Shown: piece by piece, positions 12,556 to 24,156 of the stretch
How positions within the stretch are numbered: the first letter of the stretch is position 1
How the letters are laid out: every line of letters begins with the position of its first letter
Source: Asterias amurensis
Lineage: Eukaryota > Echinodermata > Asteroidea > Forcipulatida > Asteriidae
DNA: 64,000 nt
Assembly (NCBI RefSeq): GCF_032118995.1
Contig: NC_092667.1
Location: forward strand, 5,200,931-5,264,930
Reading direction: 5' to 3'
Notes under the pieces: model-generated
What the model saw: the letters and a program-made list of their open reading frames with translations, nothing else
What the model was told of the DNA's origin: nothing
The model's database searches: none
Made by a program: the position numbers and the translations under genes

Positions 12556-15380
12556 CTAAGCTTGTTTAGATTGAGCAAGTATTTGGGGTCGAATTGACGA
12601 GTTGTAGCTTGTGATTTTTTCTGTGCACAAAAATCCCGTAGGGAGGCTTGTTGAGTTAGCTTCGGAGCACAGCCGCCTACTTGTCCTTTTCGTTATCAAG
12701 AAGTATCGAAGCCGCCCTAAAACTTTAAAATTCGGATGCAGGGATATGCAAGGATGACCCAGGTACAAACCGCGTCTCTCTAGCATTTTTAGTTCCAGAA
12801 TGATTCAAGAGCATAGCTGACAGTTTTTATAAGTCCGGGGTTTTTTTCAGTGACTATTTATTTTTTTCCTATTTTTTACCACGCGCCGTGTAAATCATGC
12901 ATTAAATTCCCCGAATTTCGGGGGTGTGTCGGGTCCACTCCCTGACCTCTAGCCTCACTTTGAAAATACCCACAACACTAAATTTGATACGAGAGGAAAG
13001 CCCTTGATCATATCTATCGAATGGTGCTAAATTTGTTTAGATTGATCAAGTATTTGGGGTCGAATTGACCAGTTGTAACTTGTGATTTTTTCTGTGCACA
13101 AAAATCCCATAGGGAGGCTTGTTGAGTTAGCTTCGGAGCACAGCCGCCTACTTGTCATTTTCGTTATCAAGAAGTATCGAAGCCGCCCTAAAACTTTAAA
13201 ATTCGGATGCAGGGACATGCAAGGATGACTCAGGTACAAACCGCGTCTCTCTAGCATTTTTAGTTCCAGAATGATTCAAGAGCATAGATGACAGTTTTTA
13301 TAAGTCCGGGTTTTTTTTCAGTGACTATTTATTTTTTTCCTATTTTTTACCACCCGCCGTGTAAATCATGCATTAAATTCCCCGAATTTCGGGGGTGTGT
13401 CGGGTCCACTCCCTGACCTCTAGCCTCGCTTTGAAAATACCCACAACACTAAATTTGGTACGAGAGGAAAGCCCTTGATCATATCTATCGAATGGTGCTA
13501 AATTTGTTTAGATTGATCAAGTATTTGGGGTCGAACTGACCAGTTGTAGCTTTTGATTTTTTCTGTGCACAAAAATCCCATAGGGAGGCTTGTTGAGTTA
13601 GCTTCGGAGCACAGCCGCCTACTTGTCATTTTCGTTATCAAGAAGTATCGAAGCCGCCCTAAAACTTTAAAATTCGGATGCAGGGACATGCAAGGATGAC
13701 TCAGGTACAAACCGCGTCTCTCTAGCATTTTTAGTTCCAGAATGATTCAAGAGCATAGCTGACAGTTTTTATAAGTCCGGGGTTTTTTTCAGTGACTATT
13801 TATTATTTCCTATTTTTTACCACGCGCCGTGTAAATCATGCATTAAATTCCCCGAATTTCGGGGGTGTGTCGGGTCCACTCCCGGACCTCTAGCCTCGCT
13901 TTGAAAATACTCACAACACTAAATTTGGTACGAGAGGAAAGCCCTTGATCATATCTATCGAATGGTGCTAAGCTTGTTTAGATTGATCAAGTATTTGGGG
14001 TCGAATTGACCAGTTGTAACTTGTGATTTTTTCTGTGCACAAAAATCCCATAGGGAGGCTTGTTGAGTTAGCTTCGGAGGACAGCCGCCTACTTGTCATT
14101 TTCGTTATCAAGAAGTATCCTAGCCGCCCTAAAACTTTAAAATTCGGATGCAGGGACATGCAAGGATGACTCAGGTACAAACCGCGTCTCTCTAGCATTT
14201 TTAGTTCCAGAATGATTCAAGAGCATAGATGACAGTTTTTATAAGTCCGGGTTTTTTTTCAGTGACTATTTATTTTTTTCCTATTTTTTACCACCCGCCG
14301 TGTAAATCATGCATTAAATTCCCCGAATTTCGGGGGTGTGTCGGGTCCACTCCCTGACCTCTAGCCTCGCTTTGAAAATACCCACAACACTAAATTTGGT
14401 ACGAGAGGAAAGCCCTTGATCATATCTATCGAATGGTGCTAAGCTTGTTTAGATTGAGCAAGTATTTGGGGTCGAATTGACCAGTTGTAACTTGTGATTT
14501 TTTCTGTGCACAAAAATCCCATAGGGAGGCTTGTTGAGTTAGCTTCGGAGCACAGCCGCCTACTTGTCATTTTCGTTATCAAGAAGTATCGAAGCCGCCC
14601 TAAAACTTTAAAATTCGGATGCAGGGACATGCAAGGATGACTCAGGTACAAACCGCGTCTCTCTAGCATTTTTAGTTCCAGAATGATTCAAGAGCATAGC
14701 TGACAGTTTTTATAAGTCCGGGTTTTTTTTCAGTGACTATTTATTTTTTTCCTATTTTTTACCACCCGCCGTGTAAATCATGCATTAAATTCCCCGAATT
14801 TCGGGGGTGTGTCGGGTCCACTCCCTGACCTCTAGCCTCGCTTTGAAAATACCCACAACACTAAATTTTGTACGAGAGGAAAGCCCTTGATCATATCTAT
14901 CGAATGGTGCTAAGCTTGTTTAGATTGAGCAAGTATTTGGGGTCGAATTGACCAGTTGTAACTTGTGATTTTTTCTGTGCACAAAAATCCCGTAGGGAGG
15001 CTTGTTGAGTTAGCTTCGGAGCACAGCCGCCTACTTGTCATTTTCGTTATCAAGAAGTATCGAAGCCGCCCTAAAACTTTAAAATTCGGATGCAGGGACA
15101 TGCAAGGATGACTCAGGTACAAACCGCGTCTCTCTAGCATTTTTAGTTCCAGAATGATTCAAGAGCATAGATGACAGTTTTTATAAGTCCGGGTTTTTTT
15201 TCAGTGACTATTTATTTTTTTCCTATTTTTTACCACCCGCCGTGTAAATCATGCATTAAATTCCCCGAATTTCGGGGGTGTGTCGGGTCCACTCCCTGAC
15301 CTCTAGCCTCGCTTTGAAAATACCCACAACACTAAATTTGGTACGAGAGGAAAGCCCTTGATCATATCTATCGAATGGTG
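12556..15380. repeat. Higher-order unit (6 monomers), transition to the second lineage
   Basis: 2,825 bp. It starts with a type A monomer, then a mixed monomer, a B variant (13498), type C (13968) and two monomers with gagcaag plus cattttcg combinations not seen further left. It bridges the A-led pattern of the left part and the B-led 6-mers of the right part. Confidence 0.65.
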
Positions 15381-18205
15381 CTAAATTTGTTTAGATTGAT
15401 CAAGTATTTGGGGTCGAACTGACCAGTTGTAGCTTTTGATTTTTTCTGTGCACAAAAATCCCATAGGGAGGCTTGTTGAGTTAGCTTCGGAGCACAGCCG
15501 CCTACTTGTCATTTTCGTTATCAAGAAGTATCGAAGCCGCCCTAAAACTTTAAAATTCGGATGCAGGGACATGCAAGGATGACTCAGGTACAAACCGCGT
15601 CTCTCTAGCATTTTTAGTTCCAGAATGATTCAAGAGCATAGATGACAGTTTTTATAAGTCCGGGGTTTTTTTCAGTGACTATTTATTTTTTTCCTATTTT
15701 TCACCACCCGCCGTGTAAATCATGCATTAAATTCCCCGAATTTCGGGGGTGTGTCGGGTCCACTCCCTGACCTCTAGCCTCGCTTTGAAAATACCCACAA
15801 CACTAAATTTGGTACGAGAGGAAAGCCCCTGATCATATCTATCGAATGGTGCTAAGCTTGTTTAGATTGAGCAAGTATTTGGGGTCGAATTGACCAGTTG
15901 TAGCTTGTGATTTTTTCTGTGCACAAAAATCCCGTAGGGAGGCTTGTTGAGTTAGCTTCGGAGCACAGCCGCCTACTTGTCCTTTTCGTTATCAAGAAGT
16001 ATCGAAGCCGCCCTAAAACTTTAAAATTCGGATGCAGGGACATGCAAGGATGACTCAGGTACAAACCGCGTCTCTCTAGCATTTTTAGTTCCAGAATGAT
16101 TCAAGAGCATAGCTGACAGTTTTTATAAGTCCGGGGTTTTTTTCAGTGACTATTTATTATTTCCTATTTTTTACCACGCGCCGTGTAAATCATGCATTAA
16201 ATTCCCCGAATTTCGGGGGTGTGTCGGGTCCACTCCCGGACCTCTAGCCTCGCTTTGAAAATACTCACAACACTAAATTTGGTACGAGAGGAAAGCCCTT
16301 GATCATATCTATCGAATGGTGCTAAGCTTGTTTAGATTGATCAAGTATTCGGGGTCGAATTGACCAGTTGTAACTTGTGATTTTTTCTGTGCACAAAAAT
16401 CCCATAGGGAGGCTTGTTGAGTTAGCTTCGGAGGACAGCCGCCTACTTGTCATTTTCGTTATCAAGAAGTATCCTAGCCGCCCTAAAACTTTAAAATTCG
16501 GATGCAGGGACATGCAAGGATGACTCAGGTACAAACCGCGTCTCTCTAGCATTTTTAGTTCCAGAATGATTCAAGAGCATAGCTGACAGTTTTTATAAGT
16601 CCGGGGGTTTTTTCAGTGACTATTTATTTTTTTCCTATTTTTCACCACCCGCCGTGTAAATCATGCATTAAATTCCCCGAATTTCGGGGGTGTGTCGGGT
16701 CCACTCCCTGACCTCTAGCCTCGGTTTGAAAATACCCACAACACTAAATTTGATACGAGAGGAAAGCCCTTGATCATATCTATCGAATGGTGCTAAGCTT
16801 GTTTAGATTGAGCAAGTATTTTGGGTCGAATTGACGAGTTGTAGCTTGTGATTTTTTCTGTGCACAAAAATCCCGTAGGGAGGCTTGTTGAGTTAGCTTC
16901 GGAGCACAGCCGCCTACTTGTCATTTTCGTTATCAAGAAGTATCCTAGCCGCCCTAAAACTTTAAAATTCGGATGCAGGGACATGCAAGGATGACTCAGG
17001 TACAAACCGCGCCTCTCTAGCATTTTTAGTTCCAGAATGATTCAAGAGCATAGCTGACAGTTTTTATAAGTCCGGGGGTTTTTTCAGTGACTATTTATTT
17101 TTTTCCTATTTTTCACCACCCGCCGTGTAAATCATGCATTAAATTCCCCGAATTTCGGGGGTGTGTCGGGTCCACTCCCTGACCTCTAGCCTCGGTTTGA
17201 AAATACCCACAACACTAAATTTGATACGAGAGGAAAGCCCTTGATCATATCTATCGAATGGTGCTAAGCTTGTTTAGATTGAGCAAGTATTTTGGGTCGA
17301 ATTGACCAGTTGTAGCTTGTGATTTTTTCTGTGCACAAAAATCCCGTAGGGAGGCTTGTTGAGTTAGCTTCGGAGCACAGCCGCCTACTTGTCATTTTCG
17401 TTATCAAGAAGTATGGAAGCCGCCCTAAAACTTTAAAATTCGGATGCAGGGACATGCAAGGATGACTCAGGTACAAACCGCGTCTCTCTAGCATTTTTAG
17501 TTCCAGAATGATTCAAGAGCATAGATGACAGTTTTTATAAGTCCGGGGTTTTTTTCAGTGACTATTTATTTTTTTCCTATTTTTCACCACCCGCCGTGTA
17601 AATCATGCATTAAATTCCCCGAATTTCGGGGGTGTGTCGGGTCCACTCCCTGACCTCTAGCCTCGCTTTGAAAATACCCACAACACTAAAACTGGTACAA
17701 AAGGAAAGCCCCTGATCATATCTATCGAATGGTGCTAAGCTTGTTTAGATTGAGCAAGTATTTGGGGTCGAATTGACCAGTTGTAACTTGTGATTTTTTC
17801 TGTGCACAAAAATCCCGTAGGGAGGCTTGTTGAGTTAGCTTCGGAGCACAGCCGCCTACTTGTCATTTTCGTTATCAAGAAGTATCGAAGCCGCCCTAAA
17901 ACTTTAAAATTCGGATGCAGGGACATGCAAGGATGACTCAGGTACAAACCGCGTCTCTCTAGCATTTTTAGTTCCAGAATGATTCAAGAGCATAGATGAC
18001 AGTTTTTATAAGTCCGGGTTTTTTTTCAGTGACTATTTATTTTTTTCCTATTTTTTACCACCCGCCGTGTAAATCATGCATTAAATTCCCCGAATTTCGG
18101 GGGTGTGTCGGGTCCACTCCCTGACCTCTAGCCTCGCTTTGAAAATACCCACAACACTAAATTTGGTACGAGAGGAAAGCCCTTGATCATATCTATCGAA
18201 TGGTG
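15381..18205. repeat. Second-lineage higher-order repeat, copy 1 (6 monomers)
   Basis: Starts with the B variant (gctaaatttg plus tagcttttg), followed by an E-like monomer, type C with tattcgggg near 16349, and three monomers with tttgggtcg or cattttcg variants. 2,825 bp to the next B variant at 18206. Confidence 0.75.
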
Positions 18206-21017
18206 CTAAATTTGTTTAGATTGATCAAGTATTTGGGGTCGAACTGACCAGTTGTAGCTTTTGATTTTTTCTGTGCACAAAAATCCCATAGGGAGGCTTG
18301 TTGAGTTAGCTTCGGAGCACAGCCGCCTACTTGTCATTTTCGTTATCAAGAAGTATCGAAGCCGCCCTAAAACTTTAAAATTCGGATGCAGGGACATGCA
18401 AGGATGACTCAGGTACAAACCGCGTCTCTCTAGCATTTTTAGTTCCAGAATGATTCAAGAGCATAGATGACAGTTTTTATAAGTCCGGGGGTTTTTTCAG
18501 TGACTATTATTTTTTTCCTATTTTTCACCACCCGCCGTGTAAATCATGCATTAAATTCCCCGAATTTCGGGGGTGTGTCGGGTCCACTCCCTGACCTCTA
18601 GCCTCGCTTTGAAAATACCCACAACACTAAATTTGGTACGAGAGGAAGCCCCTTGATCATATCTATCGAATGGTGCTAAGCTTGTTTAGATTGAGCAAGT
18701 ATTTGGGGTCGAATTGACCAGTTGTAGCTTGTGATTTTTTCTGTGCACAAAATCCCGTAGGGAGGCTTGTTGAGTTAGCTTCGGAGCACAGCCGCCTACT
18801 TGTCCTTTTCGTTATCAAGAAGTATCGAAGCCGCCCTAAAACTTTAAAATTCGGATGCAGGGACATGCAAGGATGACTCAGGTACAAACCGCGTCTCTCT
18901 AGCATTTTTAGTTCCAGAATGATTCAAGAGCATAGCTGACAGTTTTTATAAGTCCGGGGTTTTTTTCAGTGACTATTTATTATTTCCTATTTTTTACCAC
19001 GCGCCGTGTTAAATCATGCATTAAATTCCCCGAATTTCGGGGGTGTGTCGGGTCCACTCCCGGACCTCTAGCCTCGCTTTGAAAATACTCACAACACTAA
19101 ATTTGGTACGAGAGGGAAAGCCCTTGATCATATCTATCGAATGGTGCTAAGCTTGTTTAGATTGATCAAGTATTCGGGGTCGAATTGACAGTTGTAACTT
19201 GTGATTTTTTCTGTGCCACAAAAATCCCATAGGGAGGCTTGTTGAGTTAGCTTCGGAGGACAGCCGCCTACTTGTCATTTTCGTTATCAAGAAGTATCCT
19301 AGCCGCCCTAAAACTTTAAAATTCGGATGCAGGGACATGCAAGGATGACTCAGGTACAAACCGCGTCTCTCTAGCATTTTTAGTTCCAGAATGATTCAAG
19401 AGCATAGCTGACAGTTTTTATAAGTCCGGGGGTTTTTTCAGTGACTATTTATTTTTTTCCTATTTTTCACCACCCCGCCGTGTAAATCATGCATTAAATT
19501 CCCCGAATTTCGGGGGGTGTGTCGGGTCCACTCCCTGACCTCTAGGCCTCGTTTGAAAATACCCACAACACTAAATTTGATACGAGAGGAAAGCCCTTGA
19601 TCATATCTATCGAATGGTGCTAAGCTTGTTTAGATTGAGCAAGTATTTTGGGTCGAATTGACGAGTTGTAGTTGTGATTTTTTCTGTGCACAAAAATCCC
19701 GTAGGGAGGCTTGTTGAGTTAGCTTCGGAGCACAGCCGCCTACTTGTCATTTTCGTTATCAAGAAGTATCGAAGCCGCCCTAAAACTTTAAAATTCGGAT
19801 GCAGGGACATGCAAGGATGACTCAGGTACAAACCGCGTCTCTCTAGCATTTTTAGTTCCAGAATGATTCAAGAGCATAGCTGACAGTTTTTATAAGTCCG
19901 GGCTTTTTTTCAGTGACTATTTATTTTTTTTCCTATTTTTTACCACGCGCCGTGTAAATCATGCATTAAATTCCCCGAATTTCGGGGGTGTGTCGGGTCC
20001 ACTCCCTGACCTCTAGCCTCACCTTGAAAATACCCACAACACTGAATTTGATACGAGAGGAAAGCCCTTGATCATATCTATCGAATGGTGCTAAATTTGT
20101 TTAGATTGATCAAGTATTTGGGGTCGAATTGACCAGTTGTAACTTGTGATTTTTTCTGTGCACAAAAATCCCATAGGGAGGCTTGTTGAGTTAGCTTCGG
20201 AGCACAGCCGCCTACTTGTCATTTTCGTTATCAAGAAGTATGGAAGCCGCCCTAAAACTTTAAAATTCGGATGCAGGGACATGCAAGGATGACTCAGGTA
20301 CAAACCGCGTCTCTCTAGCATTTTTAGTTCCAGAATGATTCAAGAGCATAGCTGACAGTTTTTTTTAAGTCCGGGCTTTTTTTTCTGTGACTATATATTT
20401 TTTTCCTATTTATCAACACGCGCCGTGTAAATCATGCATTAAATTCCCCGAATTTCGGGGGTGTGTCGGGTCCACTCCCTGACCTCTAGCCTCGCTTTGA
20501 AAATCCCCACAACACTAAATTTGATACGAGAGGAAAGCCCTTGATCATATCTATCGAATGGTGCTAAATTTGTTTAGATTGATCAAGTATTTGGGGTCGA
20601 ATTGACCAGTTGTAACTTGTGATTTTTTCTGTGCACAAAAATCCCATAGGGAGGCTTGTTGAGTTAGCTTCGGAGCACAGCCGCCTACTTGTCATTTTCG
20701 TTATCAAGAAGTATGGAAGCCGCCCTAAAACTTTAAAATTCGGATGCAGGGACATGCAAGGATGACTCAGGTACAAACCGCGTCTCTCTAGCATTTTAAG
20801 TTCCAGAATGATTCAAGAGCATAGCTGACAGTTTTTATAAGTCCAGGCTTTTTTTTCTGTGACTATATATTTTTTTCCTATTTATCAACACGCGCCGTGT
20901 AAATCATGCATTAAATTCCCCGAATTTCGGGGGTGTGTCGGGTCCACTCCCTGACCTCTAGCCTCGCTTTGAATATCCCTACTACACTAAATTTGATACG
21001 AGAGGAAAGCCCTTGAT
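18206..21017. repeat. Second-lineage higher-order repeat, copy 2, with many 1-bp indels
   Basis: Repeats the order of the 15381 block, including the tattcgggg mark (19171), but carries about a dozen single-base insertions or deletions between about 18,500 and 19,930, which shift the otherwise conserved open frame. The last two monomers (20091, 20564) are type G-like and are followed by spacers with ctttttttt and tatcaacacg variants, the start of the edge decay. Confidence 0.75.
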
Positions 21018-22171
21018 CATATCTATCGAATGGTGCTACACTTGTTTAGATTGAGCAATGATTTCGGGTTTAATTGACCTGTTGTCCTTTTGATTTTCTT
21101 TGTGCACAGTAATCCCGTAGGGAGGCTTGTTGCGTTCGTTTCGGAGCACAGCCGCCTACTTTTAATTTTCGGTATCAAGAAATCTGGAAGCCGCTCTAAA
21201 AAATATATACGCATATATTTGTTTTCTTCATTAATCACCACATGCCGTGTGCATCATGCATTAAATGTCCCAAATTTATGGGTTATGTCGGGTCTACTCC
21301 CTAACTTGAGTTTTTTGCCATCAAGAAGTGTACAAGTCGCTCTAAACCTTTAAAAATGGGTACACGGACATGCCTAGCATTTTCACTTCCAGAGTTATTC
21401 CAGAGCGTTGCTGAAAGTTTTTAATTGTCCGGGTCTATTTTGTGAATCTTATTGTTGGTTGGAATCCTGACTGCGCCGTGTCCTTGTATACATTGTATAC
21501 ACGCACAGTGTACGTCAATTTCTAATGGGTGCCTGCTCACTCCGTCGCATCTAGCCCCGCCTTAAAAATAGTCAGAGTATTAAGTTTTTGTACGAGAGGA
21601 AAGCCCTTGAACATGGCAATCCGCTGGTGGTACAGTTTTATAGACTGAGCATGATACTGGGATCGAAATTACCCGTTGTGGATTTTGTTTTTCTATCCGA
21701 CAGCTCTGTGCACAAAACTCCCATAGTGGAGGTTGTTGAAATCGTTTCTAAGCAACCCCACTTACTGGAGCTTTTTGCTATCAAGAAGTGTATAAGTCGC
21801 CCTCAACCTTTAAAACATGGATACAGGGACCTACCAGGATGACTATGGTACAAACTGCATCTCTCTAGCATTTTTACTTCCAGAGTTATTCCAGAGCATT
21901 GCTGAAAGTTTTTAATTGCCCGGGCCTGTTTTTGAGTGACTATTATTTTTGGTTGGGTTCCTGAATGCGCCGTGTGTTTGTATGCGTTGTGTACACGCAC
22001 AGTGTACGTCAATTTTTAATGGGTGCCTGCTCACTCCGTCGCTTCTAGCCCCGCCTTAAAAATCGTCATAGCACTAAGTTTTCTACGAAAGGAAAGCCCT
22101 TAAAAATGGTAAACCAATGGTGCCAAACTTGTTTAGATTGAGCAATACCTTGGGGTCGAATTGACCCGTGA
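21018..22171. repeat. Diverged edge monomers of the satellite
   Basis: Satellite-related sequence at perhaps 65-75% identity to the core. The unit at 21,018 has a deletion joining gccgctctaaaa directly to the spacer near 21,200, and another internal deletion near 21,310. A nearly full diverged monomer follows (about 21,390-21,870) and then a partial one ending at gaattgacccgtg near 22,170. Blocks that stay conserved include tacgagaggaaagccctt, ctgtgcacaaaa, atcaagaag, gcgccgtgt and tctctctagcattttta. Sequence to the right has no satellite similarity. Confidence 0.85.
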
Positions 22172-22317
22172 ATAGTCGGCTAAGCATCCCCATAACAGAA
22201 TCATACCATATTTTTTTATAGAGAGCACATTTCAGTTTTAAACGTGGAAGGAAAACTTCTGGAGGGAAAACCCATGAAGTAGGAACTGAAAAAAAAATAT
22301 ACATACAAGGCTCCCGT

Positions 22318-22395
22318 CCGGGCTCGAACCGGGGTCCACAGGTGTGAAATATATAGAGGGATAAAGAACCTACTGAGCCAACCTCGTACCTGTTT
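22318..22395 (-). repeat. tRNA-derived SINE head or tRNA-like remnant
   Basis: Read on the minus strand this has a Pol III A-box-like block (TTGGCTCAGTAGG) and, 38 bases on, a B box (GGTTCGAGCCC) inside a T-arm-like hairpin. The anticodon arm is not convincing. Most likely the head of a SINE rather than a working tRNA gene. Confidence 0.6.
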
Positions 22396-22403
22396 GTCCA
22401 ATA

Positions 22404-22426
22404 ATTGATTGATTGATTGATTGATT
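22404..22426. repeat. ATTG/GATT microsatellite
   Basis: Five to six copies of a GATT tetramer next to the SINE-like segment. The following 22,430-23,050 is AT-rich and holds no gene or repeat that I recognise. Confidence 0.85.
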
Positions 22427-23052
22427 TCATTAAAATAATAAAATAAAATGTAGTTTAACTAGTGTAGCACAAAATAAGTTAATAATTTACACCTGTGTCC
22501 GGAATTCTAAATAGTGTGATGTAATAGATTGTATTTAATTCAGTGGTTACTGTATGCCGAATCCCCCATTATTACACAAGTTGGAATGTTTTATTGTTTA
22601 ATTAAATACCTTTCTGTGAATTAAACATTAATGGTTATAACTGATTAACCTTAGACCAAATCCTCGATCAGGATATGGCCTAATTAAAAATAAAAATAAA
22701 ACACAAGTGTACGAAATAATGGAGATTGAACAAATTTATATCACTGACCAAAATAATGTTTTATCGTAATACGAAAGTTGTTCATTTATTAGGCTATTAT
22801 TTTGCTAATGCACCCTTTATCCTTTTTTAGAATACACAATAGTTTTTACGAAGCGATAATGATTAAGTGTCTCGTTCAAGGGCTCAAGTAACAAAACACA
22901 TTACTCAACAATTTATAAAAACTTAAAGATTACAAATGTACGATTTAAATTGAAGTTTTGATACAAACTCGGCGGATGATTGAATGCAAAACAAACAACA
23001 TCATGAAAGTTGTTGTCCTGGCAGAGAAAATGTCGGTAAATCAGGCCAATAC

Positions 23053-23443
23053 TTAAAGGAACACGTTGCCTTGGATCGGACGAGTTGGTCTATAAAAAGC
23101 GTTTGTAACCGTTTTTTCAAAATGCATATGGTTGGAAAGATGTTTTAAAAGTAGAATACAATGATCCACACAAATTTGCCACGAAATTGCGTGTTTTTCC
23201 ATTTTATACTGTGCGAACTAACACGGTCGGCCATTTATGGGAGTCAAAAATTTGACTCCCATAAATGGCCGACCGTGTTAGTCGACGAGGTAAAAGGAAA
23301 ACCGTGCAATTTCGAGGCATGTTTGTGTGGATCATTGTATTCTACTTTTACACAACTTTCTACTTATTTGCATTTTATAACAGACGGTTACAAACGCTTT
23401 TCAAAGACCAACTCGACCGATCCAAGGCAACGTGTTCCTTTAA
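23053..23443. mobile_element. TTAA-flanked foldback MITE, family 1, copy 1
   Basis: A nearly perfect inverted repeat over its whole length, centred near 23,247 where gactcccataaatggccgac meets its complement. Ends read TTAA-AGGAACACGTTGCC and GGCAACGTGTTCCT-TTAA, so the target duplication is TTAA, as for piggyBac-type and Kolobok-type elements. Short open frames inside are shared by the other copies and are not genes. Family resemblance to echinoderm repeats is from memory. Confidence 0.88.
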
Positions 23444-23801
23444 AGGGTCTATGTAACTTTTGTAGGAAAAAAAAACATGATGTCCACAGATTAACACTAA
23501 ACTTACACAGTTTGAAGAAAATGATAGTAGATAGCTTCCCTGAAAATATTATGTGCTGAGGTGCTTTAGTTTTGGGAAAATGAGTAAAACAATGTCATGA
23601 AAATAATTTTCATCTCATGAGACGAAAATTATTTTAATCATTTACAAACGTATTTTCATGACATTGTTTTACTCATTTCTCAAAAACTACAGCACCTCAG
23701 TAAGTAATATTTGAAAGGAAGCTTTACACTATCATTGTATTCAAACCCTATAAGTTTAATGTAAATCTGTGGACATTTTAAAAAGTACCCAAATCCATTA
23801 A
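23440..23801. mobile_element. Foldback MITE, family 3, abutting the previous element
   Basis: The arms around atgtccacag, cttacacagtttg/tataagtttaatg and gaggtgct/agcacctc are inverted around a centre near 23,620 (cgaaaattatttt and partners). Its left TTAA (23440-23443) is the right TTAA of the neighbouring family 1 copy, and a TTAA occurs at its right end (23798-23801). A fragment of the same family lies at about 29,340-29,377. Confidence 0.75.
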
Positions 23802-24156
23802 CTCTGTAAAATTTTCCCAAATATTTTTCTCCACGGCCAGAAACTTGGTTTTGTTTATGTATGTCGGTTGTAGCCTAAGTCTGAACTGACTGTATACAAT
23901 CAATTGAACATGCACTCTTCAAAACTGTGGACCCGAACTAACTTTCTTGATCTTGATGTAACAATAATTGAACATCTAGCTCCTTTACATGAACAACACC
24001 CAATACAAAGGTCAGGTCCGGAGAGAGGAGCTCCTTAAGTTACCCTGACCTTCACACTACAGCCTAACAAATCAAGCCACTAAAATAAAAAATAAAAAAT
24101 AAAAAACTTGTGTTATCAGACAAAATCCTCTCCCGGTTTCATGCGATCTTCTGTAC

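Larger units (their letters stand above)
1..21017. repeat. 471-bp satellite array with higher-order structure
   Basis: About 44 head-to-tail monomers of 471 bp, a subset 470 bp, fill the first 21 kb; the window starts inside a monomer, so the array continues to the left. By eye, monomers agree at roughly 95-99%. Diagnostic variants include agatgacag/agctgacag, caccacccg/taccacgcg/taccacccg, ctgacctct/cggacctct, and cctcgctt/cctcactt/cctcggtt. The 470-bp variant has an A interrupting, and one T missing from, the T run that follows gactattta. Each monomer carries a near-palindrome CCCCGAATTTCGGGG. A 76-codon minus-strand frame stays open in nearly every copy, but it resembles no protein I know and is broken in the diverged edge monomers, so I do not call it a gene. 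Likely pericentromeric or other heterochromatic satellite; the location is inference. Confidence 0.97.

Noticed and set aside
313..20794. A 76-codon minus-strand frame present in about 44 satellite monomers
   Set aside because: Conservation simply follows from near-identical monomers. The frame is disrupted by indels at 18.6-19.8 kb and lost in the diverged edge monomers, and the peptide resembles no known protein.
1..21017. CRISPR-like or prokaryotic tandem array
   Set aside because: Repeat unit is 471 bp with no unique spacers, and the neighbouring genes contain introns; it is a eukaryotic satellite.
23161..23559. 132-codon plus-strand frame
   Set aside because: It runs across the centre of a palindromic MITE and into the next element; related frames occur in the other MITE copies in both directions, as expected from the inverted repeat.
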